Shown: positions 28,093-63,241, counted from the stretch's first letter. The stretch: DNA of 64,000 nucleotides from Polyodon spathula (GCF_017654505.1 NC_054559.1:15812370-15876369), one strand, 5' to 3'. The notes: generated by a model from the sequence alone, not told the origin. A program made the numbers and translations.

Positions 28093-29379
28093 TGTAAGGA
28101 AACCCACACACAGAGTTACTCCAGGGTGACGTAATAAAGTATAATAAACCCACACGCAGAGTTGTGATTCCATTCAACAATCCTGTTTATTGTTGGAGTC
28201 ACTAGCAATTACTATAAGCATTTAACTATGGCAGGCATTGTCTCAAAACCTATATAAGAGTTGGCTGTGGAGTTGAGGGTCCCAGAAGAACAGAGTAGCA
28301 CCACAGCTCTGTTCCTGGTGTTTGATATTTTCATGTAAATGCCTGTGTGCCGTATCACCTGACAGGAGACGGGATTCTCAACGAGCCAACAACACGAACT
28401 GATGAGCTTGAGGTCATTGCTGTCTTGAGCAGATTTGTGTTGTAACAAGGGTTCAAAGAAGAACACAAAATCACTCCGTTTCAAACTTAATTGGACCAGC
28501 ACTTGAATTTCTGACATTTGAAAAACAAGTCAAACCTTTAATGGGATCCGCAAAACCAAGGGAAAGAAATACTTAACACACGTTGTTCAATAATCCTATA
28601 CTAACCCCCTTCAGCATATTTCTACCATGCTTCACTACAGTACACACCAAGGAACCAGTCCTGCTCATAGAATGATGACAGGGCTTGAGATGCTGAAGTA
28701 CAGTCTCTCACTACTTTATAGAGGTTTAAGACAGTACCTTCAAAGAAGTCGAGATAAGAGCCTCTTTATTTCATAAGAGAAACTGTGTTCGCCAATATTA
28801 AAGCAAAGGTTATCTGCATGAATTGTGGCGCGCATACGGTGCTATTATGAAACAGCAGAAAAAAACCCTGGAGAGAGATTAAAGCTCATTCAACCAAGCC
28901 CAGAGCCTAAGCTTGTATACCCTATTCAAGTTCTCCAGAATATGCAGAGCATCACAATTTCCATCTTCTTGGATCTTAATTAAACAACACCATACTTCTG
29001 CATATTTAATTGTTAGCAGTTCTCAGGGGAGTATAAAATTATGGAAAACGTTGAAATGTATTTCTTTTTAAAGGGGAAACTGATTGTTTGCATCCATTCT
29101 AGGTCTCTCATTAAGACACAGCACACTTAATGACTCAATTTCCTTTTCAGGAGTGCAGAAATATATAGAATCCCTGTTCCTTCAACACACTTTTCTAAAA
29201 GTAGCTTAAGTGTGTGAGTGGCCTGTCAAAGGAGATCATAAAGTGTCAGAGTTTTAAAACTATATAAAAAATATATATATTTAAAACAACCTAATAATAT
29301 ATACTAGCTCTATTTTTTGCAATACATCACATAGACAGAACAATCAGTGAAAACCATTACATCACAGAGGAGTGCTTTT

Positions 29380-29970
29380 CAGATCATTGGTGAGGAGAGG
29401 AGGGGAGAAAGGTTAGAAAGATCCCACCCTCATCACATTGACCCCAACAATGCACATTTTTGGGCTCTGGACTACCTCAAAACACGATATCAGTGGGGGG
29501 GTTCCCAAGGGCTCATCCAGTTAAAGCGCTGCTGCTGGGGGCGCAGGATGAGTCGCTCAACTTGGATGACATCAGTTCGTGTCCGGGCTGTGAAAAAAGG
29601 CCGAACTTTGCTAGGGACTCCGAGAAGGGCGTCACATTGGCTCTGGCACTCCCGGGGTAGGGAATGGGAAAACGGCAGAGATTGCTTCTCCTCATCGCGC
29701 AACAGCGAACCCTACTGAACCCTACGAACACAGAGCACATTCAGAGTGGATGAGAGGCAGGGTTGGTGTCTATTCTCCGGGATCAGCCGGCCACCCACCT
29801 CTGCTCTGGATTGCTTGGCGTAAAAGCGATTCTGGCTTTAGGGTTGTGAGATCGAAGGAGGCTCACACGCCCTCAGAATGTTTGTGCTGTGTGGGGACTC
29901 ACTGCGGTGAGAAGAAAAACATTATTGGATATTGCAAATTGGGGGAAAATAAATAAAAATAATAATTGGT
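29380..29970 (+). mobile_element. Retroposon-like GC-richer block with A-rich end
   Basis: About 550 bp stands out from the AT-rich surroundings by its CG dinucleotides and ends in AAAATAAATAAAAATAATAA. The sharp composition change and A-rich 3' end suggest a retroposed sequence. The overlapping short open frames have no family resemblance. I could not find a clear tRNA-type A/B box. Confidence 0.45.
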
Positions 29971-32310
29971 CAATCTAAATTAAAAGCTAAAAACATGATA
30001 CCAAAGCAATTGGGCACAGCCAATCAGCTTAGACGACTTAATCGCAATGATCTCAACTCAAAGCCTGACATGTTCCCCAGTCAACTAAAGGACCAGGTCC
30101 ACACTCAAGCAGTTAGCTACAGCTTTTATGATGTCAGCACTGTCACCTCTGCTAGGGTAACCCATTCCACTAGCAGACTCTCCACCTTTGTGACACATTG
30201 TGCATCATCAAGTACAGTCAACTTAGCAGGGTGTGACAGTCTTCGTTTTCAATAACACTTCAATTTTTTAAAGACATAATGAATTTTCAATTTCTCTGAA
30301 TTTGTGCAAGCAGCCTGACAATGATCTTGCCCATAGTGATCTTGCAATATTTATTTATTTATTTTAAGAGAAATCGCTGCAGGGACAGGAGAAATCATTA
30401 TGTTTACAAATGGTTTTACAGTTCAATATCACTGGGAACACAAACTTCTCCTTCTACGACTACAAATCACTAATGCATGAAGAATATTGAATATGATTTA
30501 AATGGGTGTGGGCAGATGGAGCCTGTTTCTCATTTTGCTTGGCGTGGGCCATGGAGAAACTAAGTGGACTTAGTCATTCTCTAGGTTCTAGTTCCACATG
30601 GGTGATATTTATGCGTGTTTGTTTCTGTGTAAAATTCGCTTCTGCAATTTTTTTTTTGTTTTGCGCTGACCTGCTGTGCTCCTATGTTTATCCTACACAA
30701 GCTATAACAATTCCAGCCCACAATGCTGTGTGTATGCAGGTGCAACCATGAAGCAGCCTGGACCCCGTGTGCCCCACACCCTCAGACCTTACACTCTGAG
30801 TAATAACGAGCTGAGGGATCCCATGAATAGTATTGATATGCTTGAGGGCAGCTTGTATAACTTTGATTGTTGTTTAAACTCATCGATTTTAGCCAAAACA
30901 GGAAGAAAAAGCAACGTGCGACTAGGGTCAAGGTTGAAGCAACCTTTCTTTTTACATGTGAATTGAAATGATCCATTACTGATGAGGGCATTCATTATGT
31001 TGTACTGAGTAAGAGATACATGCAGAAGTATACATCTAACGGGCTTATCGGTTTCCTCTTTCTTTATGTAGCAGCAGCTAATATGCATTATTGTTATTAA
31101 TGACATAGGAGCCATCCAAAGTTAGCTCACATATTGGTAGAGCCAGTTTCACTAGTGATCTGCTAATTCAGTCTGGAAGCTCATGCAATAGATTATTCAT
31201 TAAAGATTAGACTGGACGTCGTTACTACAGTATCGATATTTTCACACTACAATCTTTGGCCTTTGGCCTTGCTTGTTTGTCGAAAGACAAATAAGATGCC
31301 AGCTATTCGATTGAACGGTTTGTTCAGAGCATTGGAAGAGCCTAAAATATGCTTGATGTTTCTGTCATTTGACCTAAGGTTAAAAGTGAGCTCCCTGCTT
31401 GAATCACTGCTTTGCTTATTCGATCTAATAACAGTACAAGGTTACTGAAGTATCCCTCTGCAGTTTACACACACCTAAAAACCCTTACATCCATTTGCTA
31501 TATGAATGAAAGTAACAATCCAGTGCTACTGTATCAGTTGACTAACAAGGAACAACACTTATTACAATAATGACATTACCAGCTGATCGCTTCAGACTTT
31601 ATAACACATGCATACATTGTTTATTACACGTTTATAACATACCCCCAAACTGCGGTATTGTGTTACACATATTTTGTTATTGCACATGTAATGAATAGCA
31701 ACGACAGAAGGACGTGTGCAAATGTAATCATTATAGAAAGGGGGGGCAATATTTAGTACTCAACTATACCGGAGGAGTAAAGGAGGAAAAGCTTACAAAG
31801 ATAAACACATGGGCACAAATTGAGCTTGGAGTAACTAAAATCATCTAAAAGAAACATAGACACCCTCCAATAATAATCCCAGCACAATGTAATTCGTAAG
31901 GACTTCAGGTTATTTAAATACCTCTGCGAAGTGACTTATCAGAGTCTGCCTTAATCATTGCAAAAGAAATATAAAATACAATCTGATTGATCACTGCTGA
32001 TATCCAGGAAGCAAGCGCATGAATAAATTGCCATAACTATTACCCTAGAAGAGATAGTAATTCTTCAGTAGTCCATTTTAAGTCTGAATAAATGTGTTTC
32101 TGCTGAATGTATGAGAACATGGGAATCGGCTTAATGAAATGAAAAGCAATTTCCTTTCTCTTGAGTTTATTCATGCTGTCTGGAGAGCTTGACATTGCAG
32201 TCGTGACCTCCAAAGAACTCCACGCTTTGATACGATAGCCAATGATGCACTAATCAAAGTCAGCTGTTGGATTTGAGTAATATATCTGAATAGGAACTGG
32301 GAGTCTTGGG
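29971..32310. other. Intergenic, nothing recognised
   Basis: AT-rich sequence with no coding or RNA signal up to the 50-bp minisatellite. Confidence 0.5.
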
Positions 32311-33060
32311 TTTGAACAATCCCTCAAATGATCTTCCTCCAATCAGCACTATCCATCAGGATTGAACGATCCCTCAAACGATCTCCCTCCAATCAGCACT
32401 ATCCATCAGGATTGAACGATCCCTCAAACGATCTCCCTCCAATCAGCACTATCCATCGGGATTGAACGATCCCTCAAACGATCTCCCTCCAATCAGCACT
32501 ATCCATCGGGATTGAATGATCCCTCAAACGATCTCCCTCCAACCAGCACTATCCATCAGGATTGAACGATCCCTCAAACGATCTCCCTCCAATCAGCACT
32601 ATCCATCGGGATTGAACGATCCCTCAAACGATCTCCCTCCAATCAGCACTATCCATCAGGATTGAACGATCCCTCAAACGATCTCCCTCCAATCAGCACT
32701 ATCCATCGGGATTGAACGATCCCTCAAACGATCTCCCTCCAATCAGCACTATCCATCAGGATTGAACGATCCCTCAAACGATCTTCCTCCAATCAGCACT
32801 ATCCATCGGGATTGAACGATCCCTCAAACGATCTCCCTCCAACCAGCACTATCCATCAGGATTGAACGATCCCTCAAACGATCTTCCTCCAATCAGCACT
32901 ATCCATCGGGATTGAACGATCCCTCAAATGATCTCCTTCCAATCAACACTATCCATTGGGATTGAACGATCCCTCAAATGATCTCCTTCCAATCAATACT
33001 ATCCATTGGGATTGAACGATCCCTCAAACGATCTCCCTCCAATCAGCACTATCCATTTCC
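32311..33060. repeat. 50-bp minisatellite, 15 copies
   Basis: Fifteen 50-bp units begin ATTGAACGATCCCTCAAACG and end in ATCCATCAGG or ATCCATCGGG. Units 6-12 alternate between the AGG and GGG endings. The first unit and units 13-14 carry most of the substitutions, as expected when array edges escape homogenisation. It is intergenic, downstream of grin2a. Confidence 0.95.
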
Positions 33061-34209
33061 TATGCAGTCAGCTGGTTTGTTGCTGCTTTTATATTTAACA
33101 TTACTTCCTGGTAGCAGGTGCCCTGCAAAATGTCAACTTCCATTAAAATAAGGGGACCCCACGCTGGTCACCTATCCAAACCTAAATACAACTTCAGTTT
33201 TACAGACAGTTGAACACAAGCATTGCATAGAGTTTAACAGATGGCAGATTTTGTTTTACACAGTATATTCAACACACACACCTTAACAAAAGTAACAAAA
33301 ACTTTAACATATTTTTTTGCTAAACATGAAGGAAAATCTGTGACATGATGGTTGTTTATTTTTTATCAGTATACTGTACATCGACTGCAGGAAATAATCC
33401 ATCTGGGGCATGCATTGCTCAGCCAGTTTGCAAAAGTAATTCTTTGCAACTCCAATACTGCTTAGAAGACCTCGGGCATGTAATAATCTATCGCACCCTT
33501 TTAAGTAATTAAAATGGTAGATAGTCCATATTAGACACAAAAAAAGCTGACTTAAGATATTCCCTTTTTCACTTATAAAACTTAGTTATAAGAAACCTTT
33601 CTAAGAAACCTTTACAAAAGCTCCATTTAAAGATGTATACCCCCATTTAAGTACATGGCAATAAACTGTTAAGCATTGGCTTGTTGTCTGCTTCTCCACC
33701 CCCATTGATCCTGATGGCATTAGTAGAAAGTGACTCTACAGTGCCATCCTCTACAGCTTTGCTAATCTACAGATGCCTGCTGTAGTCGCTTCAGTACTGA
33801 CACCCTGCACTGCATGGTTGTTTATCAGGATCAGTTTTGTAGACTGAGATCTTTAGAGATTGCAGTTCTGTGGTTACTGTCTAGACCAGCCTGCAAATCG
33901 GAAAAACAGCTCCCTTTAAGTACAGGAAAAAGAACAATAGAAAAGGGCAAGATCGATGCAAGTATCCAGCTTCCTTGCTACATTTCCAACATCAGCGGAA
34001 TATAGAGGATGACCTAGCAAACTTGAGCACAAAACAGAGAGGGAGAGAGAGAGTGAGAGAGTGAGAGAGAGAGAGAGGTGCGGAGGGGCTGGGGGAAAGA
34101 ACAGAAACAAGGCAGAGCAGTGACAAGGCAGAAGAATAACACACTGTGTAAGAAAATGGAAATTAGTTTCTGAACTGCTTCTTCATCCTAATGTCCAACA
34201 TAAAAGAAC

Positions 34210-34312
34210 GTATGCAGCTAGTTTCACAGACCCTGATTAGTACTAATCTTGGGTAGCCTAATGTTGCCTTAGGTAAGTGCAAGATTAGTGTTGATCTGAG
34301 TCAGTAAAATCA
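34210..34312. repeat. Possible dispersed repeat
   Basis: GTTTCACAGACCCTGATTAG ... GATTAGTGTTGATCTGAGTC resembles a repeat type I associate with fish genomes. There is no second copy in the window, so this is recall only. Confidence 0.3.
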
Positions 34313-34587
34313 CCGGAGGGTATCAATATGTCAGCCTAGCAAGAGCTCAACTATGACTACTTCATTCTTCTGACAAACACAGTCATTGTAATCATGTGTT
34401 TGTTCAAATAACAATAACAAGTCAGAGAGAGATTGCCTTCAAATTCTCAAGCAAACCATAGGGCTACACGTTGACAATCCCAGCTTGACAAGGTCTGGAA
34501 AAAGGAACAAATAACAGAACTGTCAATAGAGAATAGACCCAGCTAATCCATTCACCACTGCACAGGAGTCTGTGATGTGTGCTATAC

Positions 34588-34588
34588 A

Positions 34589-34633
<45 letters not shown>
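34588..34633. repeat. (AAT)n microsatellite
   Basis: About 15 AAT units. Confidence 0.95.
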
Positions 34634-34634
<1 letters not shown>

Positions 34635-37073
34635 TTTTAAAAGCAAATAACTAATGCATATGACGTATACACATTTGCAATATGTCATTAAAATATTATT
34701 GTAATAGTTTTTGATAATTATCATCACAATCCTTAACAACACAACATTTCTCAATGTTTAATAAATGATCTTGTGTAAGAGCACAGGAAAAAGGAATTTA
34801 TTTGTGAACTGAAAGTAAAGATTCCTTGTATTGATGGTCTAAAACCTTCTCAGCTGTTTAAAACACTATTATTGCACACACTGTATGCCAGTGGATAATT
34901 ACAGGCATATCTTGATGCTGTTCTGGCAATGAAACATCTCCATGCATGTTAGCACTTACTGTGCATGATCACATAGAATTCTACCATTTCACTTTCAATC
35001 GCAGAGTTTTCTTCTTGCAGTCCCTGTATGGGTCACTACCATTTGTGTCATTGAGATTCATTTCATGTATGCATCAGTGAGGCGTACTTCCAGATTATCT
35101 ATAATCGTGATGAATCATGCCCCACGAATTGACTATAGGCTGAAGGGGGTGGGAGGGTTGGAATGAAAAGCTTTTTTTTTCATAACATGATGGATGAACA
35201 GAGCACAGGGATCAAAGGCATTGTCTGGAAACACATGTGTGGGTGGCATGACATTTATAGGAACAGTTATCCCACTAGCTACCACTGAAGCTCTGTATCA
35301 CCACAACTCAAAAATTGCGCGGGGAATAGAGAGCATCTGGCGTAATCGTGGGGGTTTATTTGCTAGCTTCAAAAACAAACTTGCATCCAGCAATAAACCC
35401 AAACTGTAAACTGAAGCATCAAGTATGGATATGTATACATGAAGGGTGTCCTGAAGAACAACATGACTGAACATAAACTGGAGACAACCCCCCCAACCCC
35501 GTGAGGACACCTCTGGGGACAGACTGATTTGACAGGCATTTGAACAGAGACACCAAAGAGGCCCAATGCATTTCATTTGAAAGTAATAGGTCTTTTTTTT
35601 AATGTAAAATTAATAAATAGTCATGACATTCAGAATTGCAATACCTTAAGAAAGTTAATTTCAATAAATGGATATTGTAATTCCGTCTTTAATATAATAG
35701 TACAGGTTTAAACATGCAAAAATACTTTTTTTATAAGCTTGGGATTTTGCTTTTAAATAAGCAGAACTGCTAAAGGGGCCCAAACCAGTGGGTTTGAATG
35801 AGAACGTGCTCGGATAGGAAGAGCAGGACAGGAGCGGTCTGCTGCTATGAGCAAAGTACACAGGAATTAGCAACACATGGGCTATCTGATGAGGAGTAAA
35901 TATCAAATTGCAAGGTCATTATAACTGGGTACTGTTTCCACGTGATATAAAGAACACATTTGCATGCCTCTGCAAAAGGAATGACAGAAGGGAGAAATGA
36001 GGCTTAGCGGATCCATGGCGTTCATTTAAGCAGAACATTTGTTTGCATTGATTTGACATTATTTAAACATCAGATCGGTTTTAAATAACTAAGCACAGTG
36101 ATTTAATGAAACACATTTGCGTTTGTCGTCATGCGCTTGGGATTGCATGCTGAATCCCCTCATTTCATTTTAGATTGAAATTCAAACGGTGTTGGAATGT
36201 GTTCGCTAACTATTTCAAATGAACACATTATTAAGTAAGTACACAGCAAATAAAATACGCATGATGACTCATGGCTAAGCAGCCTCATACCGCAGGTTAG
36301 TGCCCCTGTAGAATGGCAAATACGGACAGAGATACTCAATCACATTTTGTTTTGTATGAACCAGCCAGGCACAGCGGCTGATTGCAGGTTTGCAGTTACT
36401 GCTCTGCTGGCATCCACTTCTGTAATCGGAATTAAAAGATTGTTTATGTCTTCTTTCAGACACCCAGCTAGAAGGATCAATCATACGCCTATTGATCTCA
36501 ACATGTGGCTAAGTATTGATGAAGAAGAGGGAGGAGGAGACAGGCTAGTTCCCCTGGTCCTTGCGAAATGCTGGTGGTTTGCTGAACTCTTATCTTGTCA
36601 AAAAGGAGAGCCAAGACATCTAGGGAAGTGATTCTAATATTTATACTGTAGAAGGTTTGGAATAATGTGTCCATTTGTGAAGAAGAGATCCCAACAGTGG
36701 ATTGCAAATGACATGAACATATGCTGGGTTTGAATTTGTTTTAAGCAGCACCTCATGAGTTATGGACATGTCGGTAGAAAGGGCTGTACAGCATGTAGTA
36801 AAGTATAGAATTCATATTCACAGCTTCTGATACTGGCTTCCAAAATCAAAGTACATGATTGTTATTGTTTTATTAAAAGTGAAAAAAACTGAAGATAAAG
36901 AGACAGATTGTGGCTGGAGCTGAACAGATGACTGTGTTAAACTGCAATGCTTGTTGTTTCATGTTAGGAAGCATGGTCCTGACAGCGGAAATGAGATTCC
37001 TAATGTTCTCTGCCTCGCCTCGGTAGTTTTCAAGGGCTAAATTAAGCATAAGGGTCCTTGCTGAAGGAAATTG

Positions 37074-37076
<3 letters not shown>

Positions 37077-37111
<35 letters not shown>
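37077..37111. repeat. Poly(A) tract
   Basis: A run of 35 A in intergenic sequence with no recognised element attached. Confidence 0.9.
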
Positions 37112-37115
<4 letters not shown>

Positions 37116-39996
37116 AAAGCTCAGCAGGGTTATTTTTGAACATTTTCTCGATCATCTTTTATAGGGCATTCGCTAGCATATTGACATTCACAAGAGGCTA
37201 TGAAGAGCAATTGTATTTCACAAGAGTTATCATAAGCAGTCACCTATAGATATAGTATTCATATAAAGTGGCAGAAAGAGCCTTTATTACAAAAATGAAA
37301 CTTTTACTTATTTACATTTTTACATCTTATTAAGTGGCACATTTCTTTCAGTGACATAATATTTACACGAGAAACATCCAAACCCCATTCCCTTAGCATG
37401 GTCCACACAGACACAGATGAGAATAACACAACACAGCTTAAGGACAATCATGGAAACTAGGCTTTATGTGACAAAAAAAATTGGCCCAGATGTAATGCAA
37501 AGAATTGCAGTTGGAATCCCAGTTCATGTAACAAAAAAACGAATTGTCCTGCAGGATTAGTACTTTCTCATGCAGTTAGCCAAAAGTGGAAATTATTCAA
37601 TCAATGCAAGAAAGTTTGTGTCGGCTTCGTATTTGTGATAAATCAGACTTTGTTATACATACACACGTGATAATGCTTTATTACCAAACGTTTATCTTTT
37701 AGGCTGTAGGTCACATATCTTAGTGATAACTAGTCCCACCACTGCCTCACCGCCTAAGTATAAAACATCTTCATAAAATAATTTCTATTTTAAATAGCTA
37801 CGGAAAAATACAAATGCACACAAGGGAAGGTGAGATATTCAACAAACGAACCACTAGTGCTTCCCCTAATGTGTATCCTCTACAATCTATGATTAGTATT
37901 TTACACAATACCAGAGGTACAGCTCTTTCATCTATTACAAGAGGAAGTAATCCAGCAGCATTTTCAAATACTGTACATGCAACCATTTATACTGTAAGAA
38001 ACAGCACACAGTGCTGTGGTGTTCACCCTGTGTCACCAGCTATCTTCAATTCCAACGCCATCATCTCAATATTTTAGTTTTTGTATAAAGTTCCCAATCC
38101 AGTTCACTGCTTTTTAACCAGTGCCCATATCCAAAAAGTTTCTTCTGTGAGAATCACATTTTCAATATGAGAAAGAATTGAGTACCGGGCAATATTTTAC
38201 ATACTGTTATTAAATGTGAGATCGTAGTGCATGAAACATTTGTCACGTTGCATGCAATGTGTTTGCAAAAGACCACTAAATTCTTCGTTGATGACGGACA
38301 GAGCGTTATTTGCAGTATGCAGCATTGAAACAACACAAAATAACAGAAGGTTCTGTACAAAAAAACTATCCCCAATGGAAGTTTTTGTATTTTATTTCAT
38401 ACATTGGGACGGATACAGCCTGCCTCATTAGATACTCAGATACCTTGCTGTCACTTTCCTTTTGGAGTGACAGTAAGGTGAAAACTCTCAGAGCTGAACA
38501 GTACCATCTTCTTCCCCCTCTACTGTGGCAACTCATGGATACCAGCTAAGACCTGACACATGTTGGCAGCCATTCGCTCTGCTAACAAAGATTCGTGTTA
38601 ACGAGTATAACCCACCTGAATATAGCAGAGACCTAGCTGAGCATTCAGTTATAGATGAGAAAGTACTAATCATTCCATTTTTTGTTGCTGTTGTCATTTG
38701 AAAAGTAATATATTAGTCTGTCAACAAAATGTAATAACTGCGCTACAACTGTAATTCTTTTTTTTATTTAAATAATTAGCATTTTAACTATCGGTAACTC
38801 TATTCCACATTCATTAATATTATATTACAAAAAACTGTGTATGCTCAGTTCTAGATCAGCTAAGTAGGATGTGTCTGAAAAAAATAATTAGGCTGAACAT
38901 TTTTAATTTACAGCAAAATAATACCCATTTAACCCTGTCTGGTCATACCGAACAGCGCTGTACGCTGCCTGAGACACTAGGAAAAAGTATAGCCATGTCC
39001 ATCTGTCCGTATCAAATGCTCTGCAGAAAGAAAAAAACAGACGTAGAAACTCAAGTTTTATAAAAATGTTGGTTGCTTGTAATAATCTCAATCTCTCAAT
39101 AGTCTCATTAAAACAATGTGTTTTCCTTATTTAGTGCCACCGTCCTTCCTCTACCGCTTGTGTAGCAACTGCACTTGGAGTAACAATCATATAAAGTGAA
39201 AGACAAACTGTCAACCGTGAGTAAACCACCACTAACAACAAGCAGGCTCCCGGCTGGTCTTCCCTTTCGCACTGTACTACATTATCAGGCATGCATGATC
39301 CAAGCCCCACCCCCCATTTAATAACTGAATCTTCTTACAAACCCAAGGCTAAACATTGGGTGAGTCGCCAGCCTGTTGGAGAGTTCAGGTACTGTACCTA
39401 TCACGGTGTCATTTTTAAAATGCAGAACCTGTGAATAATGTCCTATTCTACAGAAAGCTGGTGCTAACTCTATACATAGCGTCTTATGATATTTAAAAAT
39501 ACAAATTGTACTCTATACTATAATAAATATTTATCAAAGATGATGACTTCTTTGTATATTCCTTTACAGGTGATTTAGAGACACCTGATGCTTAAGCATT
39601 TCCGTATGCCTTCATTAGTAATAACAGTAGATGTTTCTCGGATCAGGGACTTGGTAGCGGTCCTTTGATATGAGGGTGGTCCAGTGATTGTTGCTGTCAT
39701 GGTTTAGGGTTCTCCAGCCTGCTGACCTTTGTAAAACCGAAGCAAAGCCAGGCACTTTTCAAGGAGCTAAGAAGGGAAGAGCTAGATACCCAAAAGCGTG
39801 GCAAACCCATTAAGAGGTAGACTGGCTTGAACAGCAGTCATCTGCTACATCTGAAACCAACAAAGACACATTAACCTGTTTCCCCTTCCATCACTTCATT
39901 GTGTACCCTGTTACAAATACTTCCTGTTCGAAACTGAACTAAAACCGGGCACATTTGGCACCAGTAGTGTCTTCCTGTTCCATTATAATTTTTCAT

Positions 39997-40030
39997 ATTA
40001 ATAAATAAATAAATAAATAAATAGATAGAT
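39997..40030. repeat. (AAAT)n/(GATA)n microsatellite
   Basis: About six AAAT units followed by two GATA units. Confidence 0.8.
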
Positions 40031-40982
40031 ATTTATAATAAATAATAAATCTCTGCTAATAGGGATATTAATTATGTTAAGACTGTAATTAGATATTGTA
40101 TATGCGCATATTGCTCTGATATAAGCTTCCTTAAGCAGCATTCATACATTAGGAGGACTGTCCACATAAAAATTCTGTACATACCGCAGTCACAATAGCA
40201 ACACAGAGAAGGATTTGAAACCTCACATTATGTCGTGTGTCGCCGAGTACACCTCAGGTCTGATTTCAACAATGGGTGAGCTGTAAGAATCTTCAAAGCA
40301 CGGCCTTATTAAAAAGAATTTGCTCTGCTGGTAATGCAGACATTTTGGGAGCTGCTGAGGGGCTGTTATTAGAGATGGTATTTACTGATATTCCCCGCTG
40401 TGAAAATGAAACCTGCCAAATCAATTTCTGACCTGCTCGCAGTGCAATAGAAACAGCGTATTATTTCACACAACCCTTTCTGGTGGTTCTTAAATATTAC
40501 AATAACATTTCGATGTGTAGTCTTTTGTGCGTATTACACATGCCCTGTGTTCTGCATATCATGAAAGGTGTGCCGTGGATTATGGAAACCTGTTTCCCTT
40601 TATAACTTAACAGCGAATAACCAACCACAGGAACACATGTGCCTGGAAGACACGTGGAAAATAAATAGAAACAGAATGGCCTTTATATTGCACAAAAGGA
40701 TCACAGCAACTCTGCATAATCTGTAATGCAATAAAACCAAGGTGTTCGTTGTGTTGTTTTACTGGATGTGTGAACTGTAAATATCTTTTTACACTTTAAA
40801 TATGTATAATATTAATGGTCGACCAGTCAACACAGTGTGTGGGGACAGGTACATTCAAAGGCTACTTAGTTGGTCTAATCTTATAGTAAATTGGTCTGTT
40901 TTGCAACATCGAAGTGTTTGGCTTTAAAAACCCTTTTAGCTTACCCATAGTTCAACTAACCATTTGTTTTAGATGTAACACA

Positions 40983-41315
40983 CAGCTGTGGCCATAAGTT
41001 TAGCATCACCTAGAATTTTAGGATTTAGACATAATTAAAAAAATAAAAAAAAACCCTATATGAACATAATTTAGATTTTTTAATCAAATAAATTACAGAA
41101 TTATGTCGCAAAAAGTCTACCGGAAGCCATGATAGTAGTAATGTATTTCATGTTAGATTTCGAAATGTCACATTTTTCAATTCTTGTTCAGATTTTCATT
41201 AAGTATATGGAAAGCTACAAAGCGGTCTGTAATTCATGTGTTAACATAACATTATTTGGCAGGTTTCATTCGACTTTAGCAAAATGAGGTGGTGTAAAAC
41301 TTTTGGCCAGAGCTG
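40983..41315. mobile_element. Tc1/mariner-like non-autonomous element
   Basis: The 333-bp element begins CAGCTGTGGCCATAAGTTTA, and its right end reads inversely as CAGCTCTGGCCAAAAGTTTT. The two termini match at about 24 of 29 positions. The right flank is TA, and the left flank is CA, likely a mutated TA target duplication. The AT-rich interior has no transposase. A related terminal fragment is at about 19829-19860. Confidence 0.8.
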
Positions 41316-42542
41316 TACTTTTGATACATCTAAGTGATCATACATGACTGGAGGAGACTCAGAAATTCAATTTTATCAGACCTGGGTTCATCAATCCTGA
41401 TTCATCAAATAAAGAAAAAAAAAAGCTTTTTAATGCATTAACAGAACCATCTGAAACCCTGCATGGGCGTATCCACTGCTTAAAAGAAAGACAGGTATCT
41501 CAAAAGACAACACATACTGTATCACTGGCATCTGTAATGAAAGACTAGGCTCCAGGCATCATCAAAAAGTCCCAACAGTACTGATAACAACACAATGAGA
41601 TTAAAGACTCTGGGAATACAAGACGCTGTTATTTTCTGTTGCATTAAAATGCTTTTCTTTTTTTCCCCCAGATAGAAATGTAAGGTAGGAAAACAGATTC
41701 AAGCCATTGAATTATCACACTGTGGTTCTAAGGGAGAGGTTTACCATCGCTGTTCACAATGTTGCTGTTTTTAATTGAAAACAAGACAGAACAGGCCAAG
41801 TCAAGCTTGCAATGGTTCCTGTTCTTTCACAAGACATCCTCTTCGTGTAAACACATTCCTTTGATATCAAAATAACACATGCAAAATCTATTCCTGATTG
41901 TTATTCGAAACGGTTATTTAAAAAAACAGAGACGAGATGGTAACAAATGGTTTTAAATGTGCTATACAATTTTTTTCTAAACGCTAAACCATTTTAAATA
42001 GGAATTAGAATGCCAAAATCACGCATCTAGAATAATCAAAGAAAAGCAAAGTTGCTATGATCTATAAGTGTGTTGAGTTCTCGTTGTACCTAGTCTCTGT
42101 AACCCTATAAACCTTGGTTTCACTCACTGCACACCAAACCTGTCTGGCTGCAGACTGACACCTCCCATTCTCACATACTTCTCATTACACAAGCCCAACA
42201 TTGAGTGGACATATATTAATCAGGAAAACTTCTTCTACCATTCGATGGTATTTATTTATTTTAAGCCACCTTGGCTTGGAAGAAACGTCCATCTGCTGTT
42301 TAGGTAGTTCAGCGTTTTAGGAAGACATGGAGCTGTTGATATTCATATATCTCAAGTCCAAAACATCTTACTTATTTATAAATTAAAATAGCCTGGAAGT
42401 GCAGAACATCGAAGTTAGACAATGATGCAGCCATTATTATTATTTTATTCATCAAGCCTTTTTTTGGGCACTTTTTGCTTTAGATGTCGGTGACTATGGC
42501 ATCCTAAAAGGTGGAATAATATAGAACCGGATGAATGAAGAC
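41316..42542 (-). other. grin2a: Probable proximal grin2a 3' UTR
   Basis: This AT-rich sequence follows the grin2a stop codon on the minus strand and has no coding potential. Minus-strand AATAAA hexamers occur at 42251-42260 (two overlapping, about 290 nt after the stop), among others. GRIN2A transcripts in other vertebrates usually have much longer 3' UTRs, so the true cleavage site may lie well to the left. I cannot place it from sequence alone. Confidence 0.45.
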
Positions 42543-63239
<20,697 letters not shown>

Positions 63240-63241
63240 CT

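Larger units (their letters stand above)
33061..40982. other. Intergenic or distal 3' UTR, nothing coding recognised
   Basis: Only microsatellites, poly(A) runs and a possible dispersed repeat at 34210 are seen. The right part could be distal grin2a 3' UTR, since such UTRs are long in other vertebrates. Confidence 0.45.

Noticed and set aside
29347..29718. 123-codon open frame in the GC-richer block
   Set aside because: Overlapping frames on both strands have similar length, as expected from raised GC content. No domain is recognised.
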